Below, piece after piece: positions 34,437 to 44,889 of a stretch of 64,000 nucleotides of DNA (positions within the stretch are counted from its first letter, which is position 1; every line of letters starts with the position of its first letter). Position numbers and translations under genes: made by a program. The stretch covers positions 124,001 to 188,000 of the forward strand of contig NZ_JAUJZH010000007.1 in assembly GCF_030486595.1 (NCBI RefSeq). The letters are read 5' to 3'. Below the pieces are notes generated by a model. That model worked only from the letters and a program-made list of their open reading frames with translations, had not been told where the DNA came from and made no database searches. This DNA is from Variovorax ginsengisoli. Its GTDB lineage: Bacteria; Pseudomonadota; Gammaproteobacteria; Burkholderiales; Burkholderiaceae_C.

Positions 34437-34971
34437 TTTTCTTGTCCCCACGGGCCGACAGGGCCTGTGCGTTGTCGAGGATCCGGCGCAGGTAGCCCTT
34501 GAGTTGCTCCCACTCCTCGTTGCTGAAGCCAGCCAGGTGCTCGTTCTGCACATGGCTGAGTATTTCGGGCACCTCGCGGGCCGCCGCGCGGCCTTCGTCG
34601 GTGAGTTCGATATGGACCACGCGGCGGTCTGCCACCGAGCGCACCCGGCGGCACAGGCCCTTGGCCTCCAGGCGGTCGAGCAGGCGGGTCATGGCGCCGG
34701 TGTCGAGTTCGCATTCGCGCGCCAGTTCGGCCACCGTCGTGACCTTGCCCATGTGCAGCTTGTGCAGCGGCACCCACTGCGGATAGGTCGGTCCGGGATC
34801 GCACATGCGAAGCTCCACCGACTGGGCCACCGCGCTCAGGATGCGGCGCATCATGTAGCCGATGCTTTCTTCCGCGCGGTAGTTCTCGGCCTTGTAGAAA
34901 GCCGTGACCTCCGGCAATTCGCCGGGCGAAGGCAGCGCGGGGCGCGCTTCGGGGGTCTGGGATTCGGACAT
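34417..34971 (-). CDS. MarR-family transcriptional regulator of the efflux operon
   Basis: 184 residues with a winged helix-turn-helix at about 85-150: VTTVAELARECELDTGAMTR (recognition helix), then LDRLEAKGLCRRVRSVADRR with the basic wing. It is the first gene of the marR-OMF-emrA-emrB operon. A perfect palindrome lies 11-28 bases before its start codon, so it most likely represses its own operon and is released by phenolic or drug ligands. The palindrome may also affect the divergent ABC exporter gene. Confidence 0.94.
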   Translation of the reverse strand: MSESQTPEARPALPSPGELPEVTAFYKAENYRAEESIGYMMRRILSAVAQSVELRMCDPGPTYPQWVPLHKLHMGKVTTVAELARECELDTGAMTRLLDRLEAKGLCRRVRSVADRRVVHIELTDEGRAAAREVPEILSHVQNEHLAGFSNEEWEQLKGYLRRILDNAQALSARGDKKNDSTPS

Positions 34972-34981
34972 ACCCGCATAT

Positions 34982-34999
34982 TAATTGCCTCGGCAATTA
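34982..34999. promoter_or_regulatory. MarR operator palindrome
   Basis: TAATTGCC-TC-GGCAATTA is an 18-base perfect dyad, strikingly AT-rich for this genome and of the size and symmetry MarR dimers bind. It lies in the 78-base gap between the marR gene and the divergent ABC exporter gene, next to the marR start codon. Confidence 0.75.
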
Positions 35000-35049
35000 C
35001 TGTCAAGGCGGCTTTTGGTGGGGCAACGGTTCGCTAGAATGCTCGGGAT

Positions 35050-36846
35050 ATGGCCTCCTCTTCCCCTTCGCCCGCCAAAGGATCGCCGAAATCCTTGTCG
35101 GGCCTGGCGCCCTTCCTGCGCCCCTATCGCACCCAGATCGTCCTGGCGGTGGTGTTCCTGGTCCTGGCCGCGGCGACCACGCTGGTGTTCCCGATCGCCC
35201 TGCGCAGCCTGATCGACGGCGGCCTGGCCAACCCCGACAAAGGTGCGCAGACGATGGCGCTGCGCGAGCATTTCGTCGCCCTGTTCGCGGTCGCGGTGGC
35301 GCTGGGGCTGTTCTCGGCGGCCCGCTTCTACACCGTCAGCTGGCTCGGCGAGCGTGTCACGGCCGACCTGCGCAACGCGGTCTATGCCCATGTGCTGCGC
35401 CAGAGCCCGGTGTTCTTCGAGACCACCCAGACCGGCGAGGTCCTGTCGCGCCTGACCGCCGACACGACACTGGTCCAGACCGTGGTCGGCTCCTCGCTCA
35501 GCATGGGGCTGCGCAACGCGGTCATGGGCGTGGGCGCCCTGTCCATCCTGGTCTGGACCAATCCCTACGTGATGGTCCAGGTGCTGGGCATCCTGGTGCT
35601 GGTGGTGCTGCCCAGCATGTGGTTCGGCCGCCGCGTGCGCAAGCTCTCGCGGGCCAGCCAGGACCGGGTGGCCGACTCCAGTGCGATCGCCGCCGAAGTG
35701 CTGAACGCGATCCCCGTGGTGCAGAGCTACACCGCCGAGGCCCGCGAGGCGGCCCGCTTCGACGCCTCCACCGACAGCGCCTTCCGCACCGCCGTGCGCC
35801 GCACGCGCGCGCGCTCGGTGCTGGTGGCCTTCATCATCATCGCCACCTCGGCGGCGCTGCTCTGGGGCCTCTACCAAGGCACGCAGGCGGTGCTGCGCGG
35901 CGACATCACGGCCGGCCACCTGGGGCAGACGGTGGTCTACGTGATCATCCTGGCGAGTGCCGCCGCGGTGCTCGGCGAGGTCTACGGCGACCTGCTGCGG
36001 GCCGCCGGCGCCACCGAGCGCCTGATGGAACTGCTGCACGCCAGGCCGGTGATCGTGTCGCCAGCCCAGCCGGCCCAGGCGCCGGTCCCGGCCGCCGGCA
36101 GCGCCTTGTCGCTGGAGGGCGTCGGCTTCCACTACCCTTCCCGGCCCGGGACCCCGGCGCTGCGCGACTTCGACCTGCGGATCGCCCCCGGCGAGACCGT
36201 GGCCCTGGTCGGATCGAGCGGCGCCGGCAAGAGCACGGTGTTCCAACTGCTGCTGCGCTACTACGACCCCCAGTCCGGCCGGATCACGCTCGACGGCACG
36301 CCGCTGGCGGCGCTGTCTCTGGAGGCCTTGCGCGCCCGCATCGGCCTGGTGCCACAGGATGCGGTGATCTTCTCCGCCAGCGCGCTCGAGAACATCCGCT
36401 ACGGCCGGCCCGATGCCAGCGTCGAGGAAGTCCACGCCGCCGCCCGTGCCGCCTTCGCCGACGGTTTCCTGCGGGCCCTGCCCGAGGGCTACGACACCTT
36501 CCTGGGCGAGCGCGGCGTGCGGCTGTCGGGCGGCCAGCGCCAGCGCATCGCGATCGCCCGCGCGATGCTCAAGAACCCGCCGCTGCTGCTGCTCGACGAA
36601 GCGACCAGCGCGCTCGACGCCGAAAGCGAACGGATGGTGCAGGCTGCCCTCGAATCAGCCATGACGGGCCGCACCACGCTGGTCATCGCCCACCGCCTGG
36701 CGACGGTGCAGAAGGCCGACCGCATCGTGGTGCTGGACCACGGCGGCATCGTCGAACAGGGAACGCACGCGGCGCTGGTGGCGCAGAACGGGGTCTACGC
36801 GCGGCTGGCAGCGCTGCAATTCGCGGCGGAACCCCAGCCCGCCTGA
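35050..36846 (+). CDS. ABCB/MsbA-type ABC exporter (fused membrane and ATPase domains)
   Basis: 598 residues, a half-transporter acting as a homodimer. Six membrane helices cover about 20-320. The ATPase domain has Walker [11 protein letters not shown]-loop [13 protein letters not shown], signature [15 protein letters not shown], Walker [13 protein letters not shown] and H-loop VIAHRLATV. It resembles the ABCB lipid/drug exporter group often annotated as a multidrug transporter in Burkholderiales. It is divergent from the MarR operon across 78 bases and convergent with the DUF1178 gene, 10 bases away. The substrate is unknown. Confidence 0.9.
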   Translation: MASSSPSPAKGSPKSLSGLAPFLRPYRTQIVLAVVFLVLAAATTLVFPIALRSLIDGGLANPDKGAQTMALREHFVALFAVAVALGLFSAARFYTVSWLGERVTADLRNAVYAHVLRQSPVFFETTQTGEVLSRLTADTTLVQTVVGSSLSMGLRNAVMGVGALSILVWTNPYVMVQVLGILVLVVLPSMWFGRRVRKLSRASQDRVADSSAIAAEVLNAIPVVQSYTAEAREAARFDASTDSAFRTAVRRTRARSVLVAFIIIATSAALLWGLYQGTQAVLRGDITAGHLGQTVVYVIILASAAAVLGEVYGDLLRAAGATERLMELLHARPVIVSPAQPAQAPVPAAGSALSLEGVGFHYPSRPGTPALRDFDLRIAPGETVALVGSSGAGKSTVFQLLLRYYDPQSGRITLDGTPLAALSLEALRARIGLVPQDAVIFSASALENIRYGRPDASVEEVHAAARAAFADGFLRALPEGYDTFLGERGVRLSGGQRQRIAIARAMLKNPPLLLLDEATSALDAESERMVQAALESAMTGRTTLVIAHRLATVQKADRIVVLDHGGIVEQGTHAALVAQNGVYARLAALQFAAEPQPA

Positions 36847-36856
36847 GCGCCGCAGG

Positions 36857-37297
36857 CTACTGCAGCGTCTCCTTGAGGGCTGCCGGTAGCGGCAGCGTGA
36901 ACACCGGAATGCCTTCGTCGGCCAGCGAGCGTGCCTGTTCGGGCGTCGCCTGGCCGCGAATGCCGCGCTCCTCGGCCTCTCCGTAGTGCATCTTGCGGGC
37001 TTCGTCGACGAAACGCTCGCCGACATCCTCGGTCTGGGAAATCACCTCGCGCACCGCGCGCAGCCAGCGCGCCTCGGGCGAATCGGCGGCCGGCAGCCTG
37101 GCCGGCGCGGCTTCCGCCGGCGGCCGGGCATTGCCGAGGTTCAGCCGCGGCGCAGCCAGCAGCTTGGTGATCGCCGTGTTGCCGCACATCGGGCATTCCA
37201 CCAGGCCGTCGGCGAGCTGGGTGTCGAACGCGTCCTGCGACGCAAACCACCCCTCGAAGCCGTGACCATGGGCACACTGGAGGTTGAGGACCTTCAT
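36857..37297 (-). CDS. DUF1178-family protein
   Basis: 146 residues. The N-terminal part has a zinc-ribbon-like pattern, a Cys in LQCAHGHGFEGWF and a pair in VECPMCGNTAITKLL. A variable linker follows, then the conserved C-terminal FVDEARKMHYGEAEERGIRG and EGIPVFTLPLP. The function is unknown in the family. It is the last gene of the minus-strand block behind nuoN, next to the NUDIX gene (7-base gap), a neighbourhood conserved in Burkholderiales. Confidence 0.9.
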   Translation of the reverse strand: MKVLNLQCAHGHGFEGWFASQDAFDTQLADGLVECPMCGNTAITKLLAAPRLNLGNARPPAEAAPARLPAADSPEARWLRAVREVISQTEDVGERFVDEARKMHYGEAEERGIRGQATPEQARSLADEGIPVFTLPLPAALKETLQ

Positions 37298-37304
37298 GCG
37301 CCGA

Positions 37305-37895
37305 TTATCGGCCGTTGGGCGACGACGCGCTGTGCCAGTCGAGCACCCATGCGCCCGACAAGACGTTCTGCAGCCAGAGCGTGCAGGTCAGCGTCTTGGC
37401 GTCCGACACCGTGCCGTCGCGGCACCAGTCCAGCAGTTGCTCGGGCGTCGCCGTGATGACGTCCAGGAACTCGCCATGGTCGAGCTGCCGGTCGCCCAGC
37501 GTCAGGCCGCGCGCGAAATAGACATGGATGATCTCGGTCGAATAGGCGACCGCCAGGTGCATGGCGCCGGCACGAGCCCATTCGCGGGCCGTGTAGCCGG
37601 TCTCCTCGGCCAGCTCGCGCTGGCCGCACAGCAGCGGGTCCTCGCCGGCATCGAGCTTGCCGGCGGGGAATTCGGTCATGACATGGCCGATCGGGTAGCG
37701 GTACTGGCGCTCGAGCACCAGCCGGCCGTCGTCGAGCAGCGGGATCACGACCACCGCGCCCGGATGCACCACGTACTCGCGGGTCGCGGCATGGCCGTCC
37801 GGCAGGCGCACCGTGTCGCGCTTGGCATGCAGGAAGTTGCCCTTGAACAGCTCTACGCTGGCGGTGCATTCTTCCTTGAGGTGCTTGTCGGTCAT
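37305..37895 (-). CDS. NUDIX hydrolase, ADP-ribose pyrophosphatase type
   Basis: 196 residues. The NUDIX box is intact: GKLDAGEDPLLCGQREL followed by AEETGY, matching Gx5Ex7REUxEExGU and binding the catalytic magnesium ions. Upstream lies VVVIPLLDDGRLVLERQYRY, typical of ADP-ribose pyrophosphatases that cleave ADP-ribose to AMP and ribose-5-phosphate. Exact specificity is not readable from sequence. It is 7 bases upstream of the DUF1178 gene and separated from the DUF2818 gene by a repeat element. Confidence 0.92.
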   Translation of the reverse strand: MTDKHLKEECTASVELFKGNFLHAKRDTVRLPDGHAATREYVVHPGAVVVIPLLDDGRLVLERQYRYPIGHVMTEFPAGKLDAGEDPLLCGQRELAEETGYTAREWARAGAMHLAVAYSTEIIHVYFARGLTLGDRQLDHGEFLDVITATPEQLLDWCRDGTVSDAKTLTCTLWLQNVLSGAWVLDWHSASSPNGR

Positions 37896-37910
37896 GTCAG
37901 CAGCGCCCGC

Positions 37911-37980
37911 CCGGCCGCCCGAAGGGCGCTGAGCGCCCCCTCGGAGGGCAGCGATACACGAAGTGATGAGCGTGGGGGCA
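37911..37980 (-). repeat. intergenic repeat copy B (TACACGAAGTGA family)
   Basis: Lies between the DUF2818 and NUDIX genes. It has the same order as copy A: GGCCGCCCGAAGGGCGC dyad, GCGCCCCCTCGGAGGGCAGC dyad, GATACACGAAGTGATGAGC (core 37955-37966), GTGGGGGCAT. It differs from copy A at a limited number of positions plus a two-base gap. The orientation relative to the minus-strand genes is the same as in copy A. Confidence 0.8.
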
Positions 37981-37986
37981 TTTGAT

Positions 37987-38298
37987 TCAGTGCGCGTGGC
38001 GATGCTTCATGAGGTAGCGCCACGTGAAGCCGGGAAAGGCCAGCACGATGAACAGCGCCGCCGTCACGGCGTAGAACTCCCAGCCCTGCGGCGCGATCTG
38101 CCCGACCCGCCGCTCGAACAGCAGCCCGACAGCGCCGACGACAGCATAGAGCAGCACCAGTTCGGCCAGCCGGATGGCCAGCGACTTGGTGCGCCCCGCC
38201 AGCGGGACCAGGCCCAGCAGGCGCTCGTTCAGGAACGGCAGGTTGGCCGCCAGCAGCGCGAGCCCCAGCACCATCCAGACCGACGCGCTCTGGGACAC
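37987..38298 (-). CDS. DUF2818 small membrane protein downstream of nuoN
   Basis: 103 residues with three hydrophobic segments (VWMVLGLALLAANLPFL, LAELVLLYAVVGAVGLLF, FYAVTAALFIVLAFPGF) and a basic C-terminus (YLMKHRHAH). It starts with GTG (38298), 7 bases after nuoN. DUF2818 genes sit behind nuoN throughout betaproteobacteria, suggesting a role with complex I such as assembly or an accessory subunit, but this is inference. Confidence 0.88.
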   Translation of the reverse strand: MSQSASVWMVLGLALLAANLPFLNERLLGLVPLAGRTKSLAIRLAELVLLYAVVGAVGLLFERRVGQIAPQGWEFYAVTAALFIVLAFPGFTWRYLMKHRHAH

Positions 38299-38305
38299 GT
38301 CGCGC

Positions 38306-39793
38306 TCAGGTGGCCAGCGTGGCCACGATCGCGTTCGCGCACAGCGTCATGAGGCCGCCCGGCAGGATGCCGAGGATCAGGATGAGGGCGCCGTTGACCG
38401 TCAGCACGGTGCGCACGTCGCGCGGCGCCGAGACGGTGCTCGCGGTGACCGGGGCGTCGAAGTACATGACCTTGACCACGCGGATGTAGTAGAACGCGCC
38501 GATCAGCGACATCACGACCGCGAACACCGCGAGGCCGATGTAGATGCCCTGGCCGGAGGCGATCAGCGCCTGCAGCACCGCCAGCTTGGCATAGAAGCCG
38601 ACCAGTGGCGGAATGCCGGCCAGCGAGAACATGGCGATCGCCATCACGCCGGCATACAGCGGACTGCGCTGGTTGAGGCCGGCCAGGTCGGTGATCTCCT
38701 CGCTCTCGAAGCCTTCGCGCGCCAGCAGCAGGATGATGCCGAAGCTCGCCAGCGTGGTCAGCACGTAGGTGATGATGTAGAACATCGCCGCGCTGTAGGC
38801 GAACTGGGCGTTGTAGGTGTTGCCGTTGACCACGCCCGCCACCAGGCCGAGCAGCATGAAGCCCATCTGCGCGATGGTCGAGTAGGCCAGCATGCGCTTG
38901 AGGTTGGTCTGGGCGATCGCCGCCAGGTTGCCGACCAGCAGCGACGCGATGGCCAGCAGCGCCAGCATCTGCTGCCAGTCGATCGCCAGCGGCAGCAGAC
39001 CTTCGACCAGCAGGCGGATGATGATCGCGAAGGCGGCCAGTTCGGGCGCGGCGCCGATCATCAGCGTGATCGCGGTCGGCGCGCCCTGGTAGACGTCGGG
39101 CACCCACATGTGGAAAGGGGCGGCACCGACCTTGAAGGCCAGGCCGGCGACGATGAAGACCAGGCCGAACACCAGCACCTGGTGGTTCACCTGGCGGCTG
39201 GCGATCGCCTTGAACACCTCGTTGATGTCGAGCGAGCCGGTGGCGCCGTACATCATCGACAGGCCGTAGAGCAGGAAGCCGCTGGCCATTGCACCGAGCA
39301 CGAAGTACTTCATGGCGGCTTCGCTGGCGACCGCGTTGTCGCGGCGCAGCGCCACCAGCGCATAGCTGGAGAGCGTCAGCAGTTCGAGGCCGAGATAGAT
39401 CAGCAGGAAGTTGCTGCCCGACATCATGACGAACATGCCCAGCAGCGCCAGCAGGCTCATCGTGAACAACTCGCCGCCCTGCAGCATGCCGCGGTCGCCC
39501 GCGTAGGGCCGGCCGTACACCAGCGTCACCATCAGCGCCAGGGTCGCGAAGCACTTGAGCCAGTTGCCCATCGGGTCGCTCACCACCATGCCGCCGAAGC
39601 CGTAGATGGTCTTGCCCAGGGAGGCGTTGAAGCCGGTCAGCACCGCGACGATCGCGAGCGTGAGCAGGGTCAGGATGTAGGTGCCGGTGCGGCGCGGGCT
39701 GGTCGAGGCGAGATCGAGCAGCGCGATCACGCAGGTCATGATCAGCAGCACTACCTCGGGGTAGATCGTCATCCAGCTGAGTTTGTCAATCAT
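38306..39793 (-). CDS. nuoN: NADH-quinone oxidoreductase subunit N
   Basis: Antiporter-like membrane subunit of respiratory complex I, 495 residues with about fourteen helices. Proton-pathway and broken-helix signatures are visible: [40 protein letters not shown] with the conserved Lys, and [20 protein letters not shown]. The start is the ATG at 39793, 8 bases after nuoM. It is the last nuo gene of the operon. Confidence 0.96.
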   Translation of the reverse strand: MIDKLSWMTIYPEVVLLIMTCVIALLDLASTSPRRTGTYILTLLTLAIVAVLTGFNASLGKTIYGFGGMVVSDPMGNWLKCFATLALMVTLVYGRPYAGDRGMLQGGELFTMSLLALLGMFVMMSGSNFLLIYLGLELLTLSSYALVALRRDNAVASEAAMKYFVLGAMASGFLLYGLSMMYGATGSLDINEVFKAIASRQVNHQVLVFGLVFIVAGLAFKVGAAPFHMWVPDVYQGAPTAITLMIGAAPELAAFAIIIRLLVEGLLPLAIDWQQMLALLAIASLLVGNLAAIAQTNLKRMLAYSTIAQMGFMLLGLVAGVVNGNTYNAQFAYSAAMFYIITYVLTTLASFGIILLLAREGFESEEITDLAGLNQRSPLYAGVMAIAMFSLAGIPPLVGFYAKLAVLQALIASGQGIYIGLAVFAVVMSLIGAFYYIRVVKVMYFDAPVTASTVSAPRDVRTVLTVNGALILILGILPGGLMTLCANAIVATLAT

Positions 39794-39801
39794 CTTGTTT
39801 C

Positions 39802-41286
39802 TTACGGCAGCTTGGGCAGCTTGGAGATGGACACGTGCTGCAGCAGCCCGTCCACGGAGGCATTCATCACATCGGTGAAGGGCTTCGGATAGAGGCCCAT
39901 CCACAGCACGGCGATCGCCAGCAGCGCCAGCATCAGGAATTCACGCGCGTTGATGTCGCTGAGTTCCTTGACGTGGTCGTTGCCGACCGATCCCAGGTAG
40001 ACCCGCTTGTACATCCACAGCGTGTAGGCGGCGCCGAAGATCAGCGCGGTCGCGGCACCGAGGCCGAGCCAGAAGTTGGCCTTGACCGCGCCGAGGATCA
40101 CCATCCACTCGCCGACGAAACCAGCGGTGGCCGGCAGGCCGCAGTTGGCCATCGCGAACAGCAGCGCGAAGGCGGCGAACTTGGGCATGGTGTTGACCAC
40201 GCCGCCGTAGTCGGCGATCTGGCGCGAATGCACGCGGTCGTAGAGCACGCCGATGCAAAGGAACATCGCGCCCGAGACGAAGCCGTGGGCAATCATCTGG
40301 ACAATGCCGCCGGCCACGCCGAGTTCGTTGAAGATGAAGAAGCCGAGCGTCACGAAGCCCATGTGGGCCACCGACGAATAGGCCACCAGCTTCTTCATGT
40401 CCTGCTGCACCAGCGCCACCAGCCCGACGTAGATCACCGCGATCAGCGACAGCGCGATCATGAGCCAGGCCCATTCGTGCGAGGCGTCAGGTGCGATCGG
40501 CATCGAGAAGCGCAGGAAGCCGTAGGCGCCGAGCTTCAGCATGATCGCCGCCAGCACCGCGGAGCCGCCGGTGGGCGCCTCGACGTGCACGTCGGGCAAC
40601 CACGTGTGGACCGGCCACATCGGCACCTTGACCGCGAAGGCCGAGAAGAAGGCGAAGAACAGGAAGGTCTGCGCCTGGCCCGACAGCGGCAGCTGGTGCC
40701 AGGTCAGGATGTCGAAGCTGCCGCCCGACTTGTTGTACAGGTAGATCAGGGCGACCAGCATCAGCAGCGAGCCGAGGAGGGTATAGATGAAGAACTTGAA
40801 GGCCGCGTAGATCTTGTTCGGACCGCCCCAGATGCCGATGATCAGGTACATCGGGATCAGGGTGGCTTCGAAGAAGGTGTAGAACAGGATGCCGTCGAGC
40901 GCCGAGAAGGTGCCGATCATGAGCCCCGAGAGGATCAGGAAGGCGCCCATGTACTGGTTCACGCGCTCGGTGATGACCTCCCAGGCCGAGATCACGACGA
41001 TCACGGTGATGAAGGCGGTCAGCAGCACCAGCCAGAACGAGATGCCGTCCAGGCCGACGTGGTAGCTGATATTGAAGCGCTGGATCCAGGGCGCCTTCTC
41101 GACGAACTGCATCGCTGCGGTGCCGTTCTGGAATCGTGACCAGAGCGGCAAGGTGACCAGGAAGCTCGCGACCGAACCGATCAGCGCGGCCCAGCGCACG
41201 CCCCTGGCGTGTTCATCCCGACCGAAGGCCAACAGCACGACGCCGAAGGCGATCGGCATCCAGATGGCAAGGCTCAACAAACCCAT
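39802..41286 (-). CDS. nuoM: NADH-quinone oxidoreductase subunit M
   Basis: 494-residue antiporter-like subunit of complex I. Marks are [20 protein letters not shown] with the channel Glu, [20 protein letters not shown] with the conserved Lys, and [20 protein letters not shown]. It lies 24 bases behind nuoL in the nuo operon. It pumps protons in response to quinone reduction in the peripheral arm. Confidence 0.97.
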   Translation of the reverse strand: MGLLSLAIWMPIAFGVVLLAFGRDEHARGVRWAALIGSVASFLVTLPLWSRFQNGTAAMQFVEKAPWIQRFNISYHVGLDGISFWLVLLTAFITVIVVISAWEVITERVNQYMGAFLILSGLMIGTFSALDGILFYTFFEATLIPMYLIIGIWGGPNKIYAAFKFFIYTLLGSLLMLVALIYLYNKSGGSFDILTWHQLPLSGQAQTFLFFAFFSAFAVKVPMWPVHTWLPDVHVEAPTGGSAVLAAIMLKLGAYGFLRFSMPIAPDASHEWAWLMIALSLIAVIYVGLVALVQQDMKKLVAYSSVAHMGFVTLGFFIFNELGVAGGIVQMIAHGFVSGAMFLCIGVLYDRVHSRQIADYGGVVNTMPKFAAFALLFAMANCGLPATAGFVGEWMVILGAVKANFWLGLGAATALIFGAAYTLWMYKRVYLGSVGNDHVKELSDINAREFLMLALLAIAVLWMGLYPKPFTDVMNASVDGLLQHVSISKLPKLP

Positions 41287-41310
41287 TTTTGTTTTTCTCC
41301 AGAGAGCCGC

Positions 41311-43329
41311 TTACCGCTTGAACCAGACGAAGTACGACATCAGGACGAAGATGCCGATCAGCATCGAGAAAGCGTAGTGATAGATAAAGCCCGTCTGCAG
41401 CCAGCGCACCGCACCTGCGATGCGGCCGACCAGCTTCCATGAGCCGTTGACGATGCCGCCGTCGATGATCCCCTGGTCGCCGCCCTTCCAGAGGCCGGTG
41501 CCGAGGGCGCGGGTGGCGCGGGCAATGACGTTCTCGTTGAACCAGTCCATGTAGTACTTGTTCTCGAGCAGGGTGTAGATCGGGCCGAAGGCGCGCTTGA
41601 TCGCGGCCGGCAGGGCCGGGTTGACCAGGTACAGGTACCAGGCCACCACGACACCGGCGAGTGCGAGCCAGAACGGCGCTGCCGTCAGGCCGTGGAGGGC
41701 CATCGCCACCGGACCGTGGAAAGCCTCGGCCAGTTCCTTCATGGCTTCATGCTTGCTTGCGTCGACGTAGATCGCACCCTTGAAGAACTCGCCGAAAAGC
41801 AACGGCTCGATCGTCATGAAGCCGATCACGACCGACGGGATCGCCAGCGCGACCAGCGGCACCCAGACCACCCACGGCGACTCGTGCGGCTCGTGATGGT
41901 CGTCGTGGCCGTGACCGTGGTCGTCGTGGTGCGCGTCCGGGTTCTGGTCGAAGCGCTCCTTGCCGTGGAACACCATGAAATACATGCGGAACGAATAGAG
42001 CGCGGTGACGAACACGCTCGCCAGCACCGCGAAGTAGGCGAAGCCCGACCCCCACAGGTGGCTCTCGTGCACCGCTTCGATGATGCTGTCCTTCGAATAG
42101 AAGCCCGAGAAGAACGGCGTCCCGATCAGCGCCAGCGAGCCCACCAGCGAGGTGATCCAGGTGATCGGCATGTACTTGCGCACGTTGCCCATCCAGCGCA
42201 TGTCCTGGTTGTGGTGCATGCCGATGATCACCGAGCCGGCGCCGAGGAACAGCAGCGCCTTGAAGAAGGCGTGCGTCATCAGGTGGAACACGGCCACCGA
42301 ATAGGCCGAGGCGCCGAGTGCCACGGTCATGTAGCCGAGCTGCGACAGCGTGGAATAGGCCACCACGCGCTTGATGTCGTTCTGGATGACGCCCAGGAAA
42401 CCCATGAACAGCGCGGTGATGCCGCCGATCACGAGGATGAAGCTCAGCGCCGTGTCGCTCAGTTCGAACAGCGGCGACATCCGCGCCACCATGAAGATGC
42501 CGGCCGTGACCATGGTCGCGGCGTGGATCAGGGCGGAGATCGGGGTCGGGCCTTCCATCGAGTCGGGCAGCCAGACGTGCAGCGGGAACTGCGCGCTCTT
42601 GCCCATGGCGCCGATGAACAGGCAGATGCAGGCCACCGTGAGGAGCATCCACTCGGTGCCCGGGAAGCTCAGCTTGGCGAGCGCGTCGGCCTTGGCGAAG
42701 ACTTCGCCGTAGTTCAGCGAACCGGCGTAGGCGGCCAGCAGGCCGATGCCCAGGATGAAGCCGAAGTCGCCGACCCGGTTGACCACGAAGGCCTTCATGT
42801 TGGCGAAGATCGCGGTCGGCCGGTTGTACCAGAAGCCGATCAGCAGGTAGGACACCAGGCCCACCGCCTCCCAGCCGAAGAACAGCTGGAGCATGTTGTT
42901 GCTCATGACGAGCATCAGCATCGAGAAGGTGAAGAGCGAGATGTAGGCGAAGAAGCGGTTGTAGCCGTCATCCTCCTGCATGTAGCCGATGGTGTAGATG
43001 TGGACCATCAGCGACACGAAGGTCACGACGCACATCATCATCGCGGTCAGGCCGTCGATCAGGAAGCCGACTTCCATCTTGAGGCCGCCGACCGTCATCC
43101 ATTCGTAGATGGTGGCGTTGAAGCGGGCACCGTCGTTGACCACGCTGTTGAGCGTCATCGCCGAGATGATGAAGGACACCAGCACGCCGAGGATGGTCAG
43201 CGAATGGGTGACGCGGCGGCCGATGTGGTTGCCGCCGAACTTCGTGCCGAACAGGCCGGCGACGACGGCGCCGACCAGGGGCGCCAGCGGGACGGCCAGC
43301 AGGGTGGATGCGGAAAGAGTAGCGCTCAT
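41311..43329 (-). CDS. nuoL: NADH-quinone oxidoreductase subunit L
   Basis: 672 residues, the distal antiporter-like subunit of complex I, whose long lateral helix runs along the membrane arm. Seen are FGWEAVGLVSYLLIGFWY, GKSAQFPLHVWLPDSMEGPT and IKRVVAYSTLSQLGYMTVAL. A His-rich cytoplasmic or periplasmic loop (DAHHDDHGHGHDDHHEPHE, about residues 467-485) is prominent and could bind metal. The start is the ATG at 43329, 13 bases after nuoK. Confidence 0.97.
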   Translation of the reverse strand: MSATLSASTLLAVPLAPLVGAVVAGLFGTKFGGNHIGRRVTHSLTILGVLVSFIISAMTLNSVVNDGARFNATIYEWMTVGGLKMEVGFLIDGLTAMMMCVVTFVSLMVHIYTIGYMQEDDGYNRFFAYISLFTFSMLMLVMSNNMLQLFFGWEAVGLVSYLLIGFWYNRPTAIFANMKAFVVNRVGDFGFILGIGLLAAYAGSLNYGEVFAKADALAKLSFPGTEWMLLTVACICLFIGAMGKSAQFPLHVWLPDSMEGPTPISALIHAATMVTAGIFMVARMSPLFELSDTALSFILVIGGITALFMGFLGVIQNDIKRVVAYSTLSQLGYMTVALGASAYSVAVFHLMTHAFFKALLFLGAGSVIIGMHHNQDMRWMGNVRKYMPITWITSLVGSLALIGTPFFSGFYSKDSIIEAVHESHLWGSGFAYFAVLASVFVTALYSFRMYFMVFHGKERFDQNPDAHHDDHGHGHDDHHEPHESPWVVWVPLVALAIPSVVIGFMTIEPLLFGEFFKGAIYVDASKHEAMKELAEAFHGPVAMALHGLTAAPFWLALAGVVVAWYLYLVNPALPAAIKRAFGPIYTLLENKYYMDWFNENVIARATRALGTGLWKGGDQGIIDGGIVNGSWKLVGRIAGAVRWLQTGFIYHYAFSMLIGIFVLMSYFVWFKR

Positions 43330-43342
43330 GAGTAAACCTTCT

Positions 43343-43651
43343 TCAGCCCTTCAGCGCATTCAGCTCGTCGACGTTGATGTTCGACTTGTTGCGGAACAGC
43401 AGCACCAGCAGCGCCAGCCCGATGGCCGACTCGGCCGCCGCGACCGTCAGGATGAAGAAGACGAAGATCTGTCCGTGCATGTCGCCCAGGAAGTACGAGA
43501 AGGCGACGAAATTCATGTTGACCGCGAGCAGCATCAGCTCGACGCACATGAGCAGAACGATCAGGTTCTTGCGGTTCAGGAAAATGCCGATGACCGACAG
43601 CGCGAAGAGCATCGCGCCGAGCGAAAGGAAGTGTCCGAGCGTGAGCGTCAT
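43343..43651 (-). CDS. nuoK: NADH-quinone oxidoreductase subunit K
   Basis: 102-residue, three-helix subunit of the complex I membrane arm. The conserved channel glutamates are in [18 protein letters not shown] and [16 protein letters not shown]. It overlaps nuoJ by ATGA (43648-43651), ensuring coupled synthesis. Confidence 0.96.
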   Translation of the reverse strand: MTLTLGHFLSLGAMLFALSVIGIFLNRKNLIVLLMCVELMLLAVNMNFVAFSYFLGDMHGQIFVFFILTVAAAESAIGLALLVLLFRNKSNINVDELNALKG

Positions 43652-44295
43652 GCCTTGGTCTCCGCTGCGGGCGCTGCTGGCTCCGCGGCCGGTTCGGCCT
43701 GTCGCGTGACGGGCATCTGGACGATGCGCACGCGGTCGCGCGCCTTGACGCGGACCTGGTCGGCCGGGTTCACGTACTTGCTGTCCTTGCGGGTGCGCAG
43801 GGTCAGCGCGATGGCGGCGATGATCGCCACCAGCAGGATCACGGCGGCGATCTCGAGCGGATAGAGGTACTGCGTATAGAGCAGCTTGCCGAGTTCGAGC
43901 GTGTTGGAGGTGTCCGGGCCGGAGGCCAGCGGGGTCTTGGGCGCGCTCAGGCGGAAGCCGCCCATCAGCACCGCGGCCATCTCGAGCGCAATCAGCGCGC
44001 CGACGCCGGCGGCCAGCGGGAAGTGCTTCCAGAAGCCCTCGCGCAATCCCTCGACGTTGATGTCCAGCATCATGACGACGAACAGGAACAGCACCATCAC
44101 TGCCCCGACATAGACCAGCACCAGCGAGATCGCGAGGAATTCCGCGCGCAGCAGGAGCCAGATGGCCGACGCCTGGAAGAACGCCAGCACCAGGTAGAGC
44201 GCCGCATACACGGGGTTGCGCGCGGTGATGACGCGGAAGGCTGCAAACAGCAGCACCGCGGCAAACAGATAGAACAGACCGGTCTTGGCGTCCAT
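43648..44295 (-). CDS. nuoJ: NADH-quinone oxidoreductase subunit J
   Basis: 215 residues. The five-helix core includes [19 protein letters not shown] and [20 protein letters not shown], the conserved helix 3 region involved in coupling. A C-terminal extension of about 45 mostly Ala/Pro/Glu residues ([16 protein letters not shown]) is longer than in E. coli NuoJ. It starts 40 bases after nuoI. Confidence 0.95.
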   Translation of the reverse strand: MDAKTGLFYLFAAVLLFAAFRVITARNPVYAALYLVLAFFQASAIWLLLRAEFLAISLVLVYVGAVMVLFLFVVMMLDINVEGLREGFWKHFPLAAGVGALIALEMAAVLMGGFRLSAPKTPLASGPDTSNTLELGKLLYTQYLYPLEIAAVILLVAIIAAIALTLRTRKDSKYVNPADQVRVKARDRVRIVQMPVTRQAEPAAEPAAPAAETKA

Positions 44296-44335
44296 GGATT
44301 GGATTCGTTTTCTTCGAGGTTCAGCCAGCCGCTTT

Positions 44336-44878
44336 TCAGCGGTACTTGGCGTCCGCCGCCTTGTTGGCGGCGATTTCTTTTTCGTAGCGGTCGCCGACGG
44401 CGAGCAGCATGTCCTTGGTGAAGTACAGGTCGCCGCGCTTCTCGCCGTGGTATTCGAAGATGTGGGTCTCGACGATCGAGTCGACCGGGCAGCTTTCCTC
44501 GCAGAAGCCGCAGAAGATGCACTTGGTCAGGTCGATGTCGTAGCGCGTGGTGCGGCGCGAGCCATCGTCGCGGACATCGGATTCGATCGTGATCGCGAGC
44601 GCCGGGCACACGGCCTCGCAGAGCTTGCAGGCGATGCAGCGCTCTTCGCCGTTCTCGTAGCGGCGCAGCGCGTGCAGGCCGCGAAAGCGCGGCGACAGCG
44701 GCGTCTTCTCTTCCGGGAACTGGACGGTGATCTTGCGGCTGAAGGCGTACTTGCCGGTCAGCGCGAGGCCCTTGAACAGTTCCACCAGCATGAAGCTGGA
44801 CAGGAAGTCCTTGAGCGAGAAAGGCGCGGAGGCGGTCGTGGAGGAGCGCGCAAGCGCGCTGGCAGAAGGCGCAGTCAT
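44336..44878 (-). CDS. nuoI: NADH-quinone oxidoreductase subunit I
   Basis: 180-residue peripheral-arm subunit carrying clusters N6a and N6b. Two 4Fe-4S motifs are intact: [13 protein letters not shown] and [16 protein letters not shown]. The start is taken at the ATG at 44878 ([12 protein letters not shown]), 11 bases after nuoH; an ATG 22 codons upstream lies within nuoH. The first 25 residues are Ser/Ala-rich and likely disordered. Confidence 0.95.
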   Translation of the reverse strand: MTAPSASALARSSTTASAPFSLKDFLSSFMLVELFKGLALTGKYAFSRKITVQFPEEKTPLSPRFRGLHALRRYENGEERCIACKLCEAVCPALAITIESDVRDDGSRRTTRYDIDLTKCIFCGFCEESCPVDSIVETHIFEYHGEKRGDLYFTKDMLLAVGDRYEKEIAANKAADAKYR

Positions 44879-44889
44879 GGCAGTTCCGG

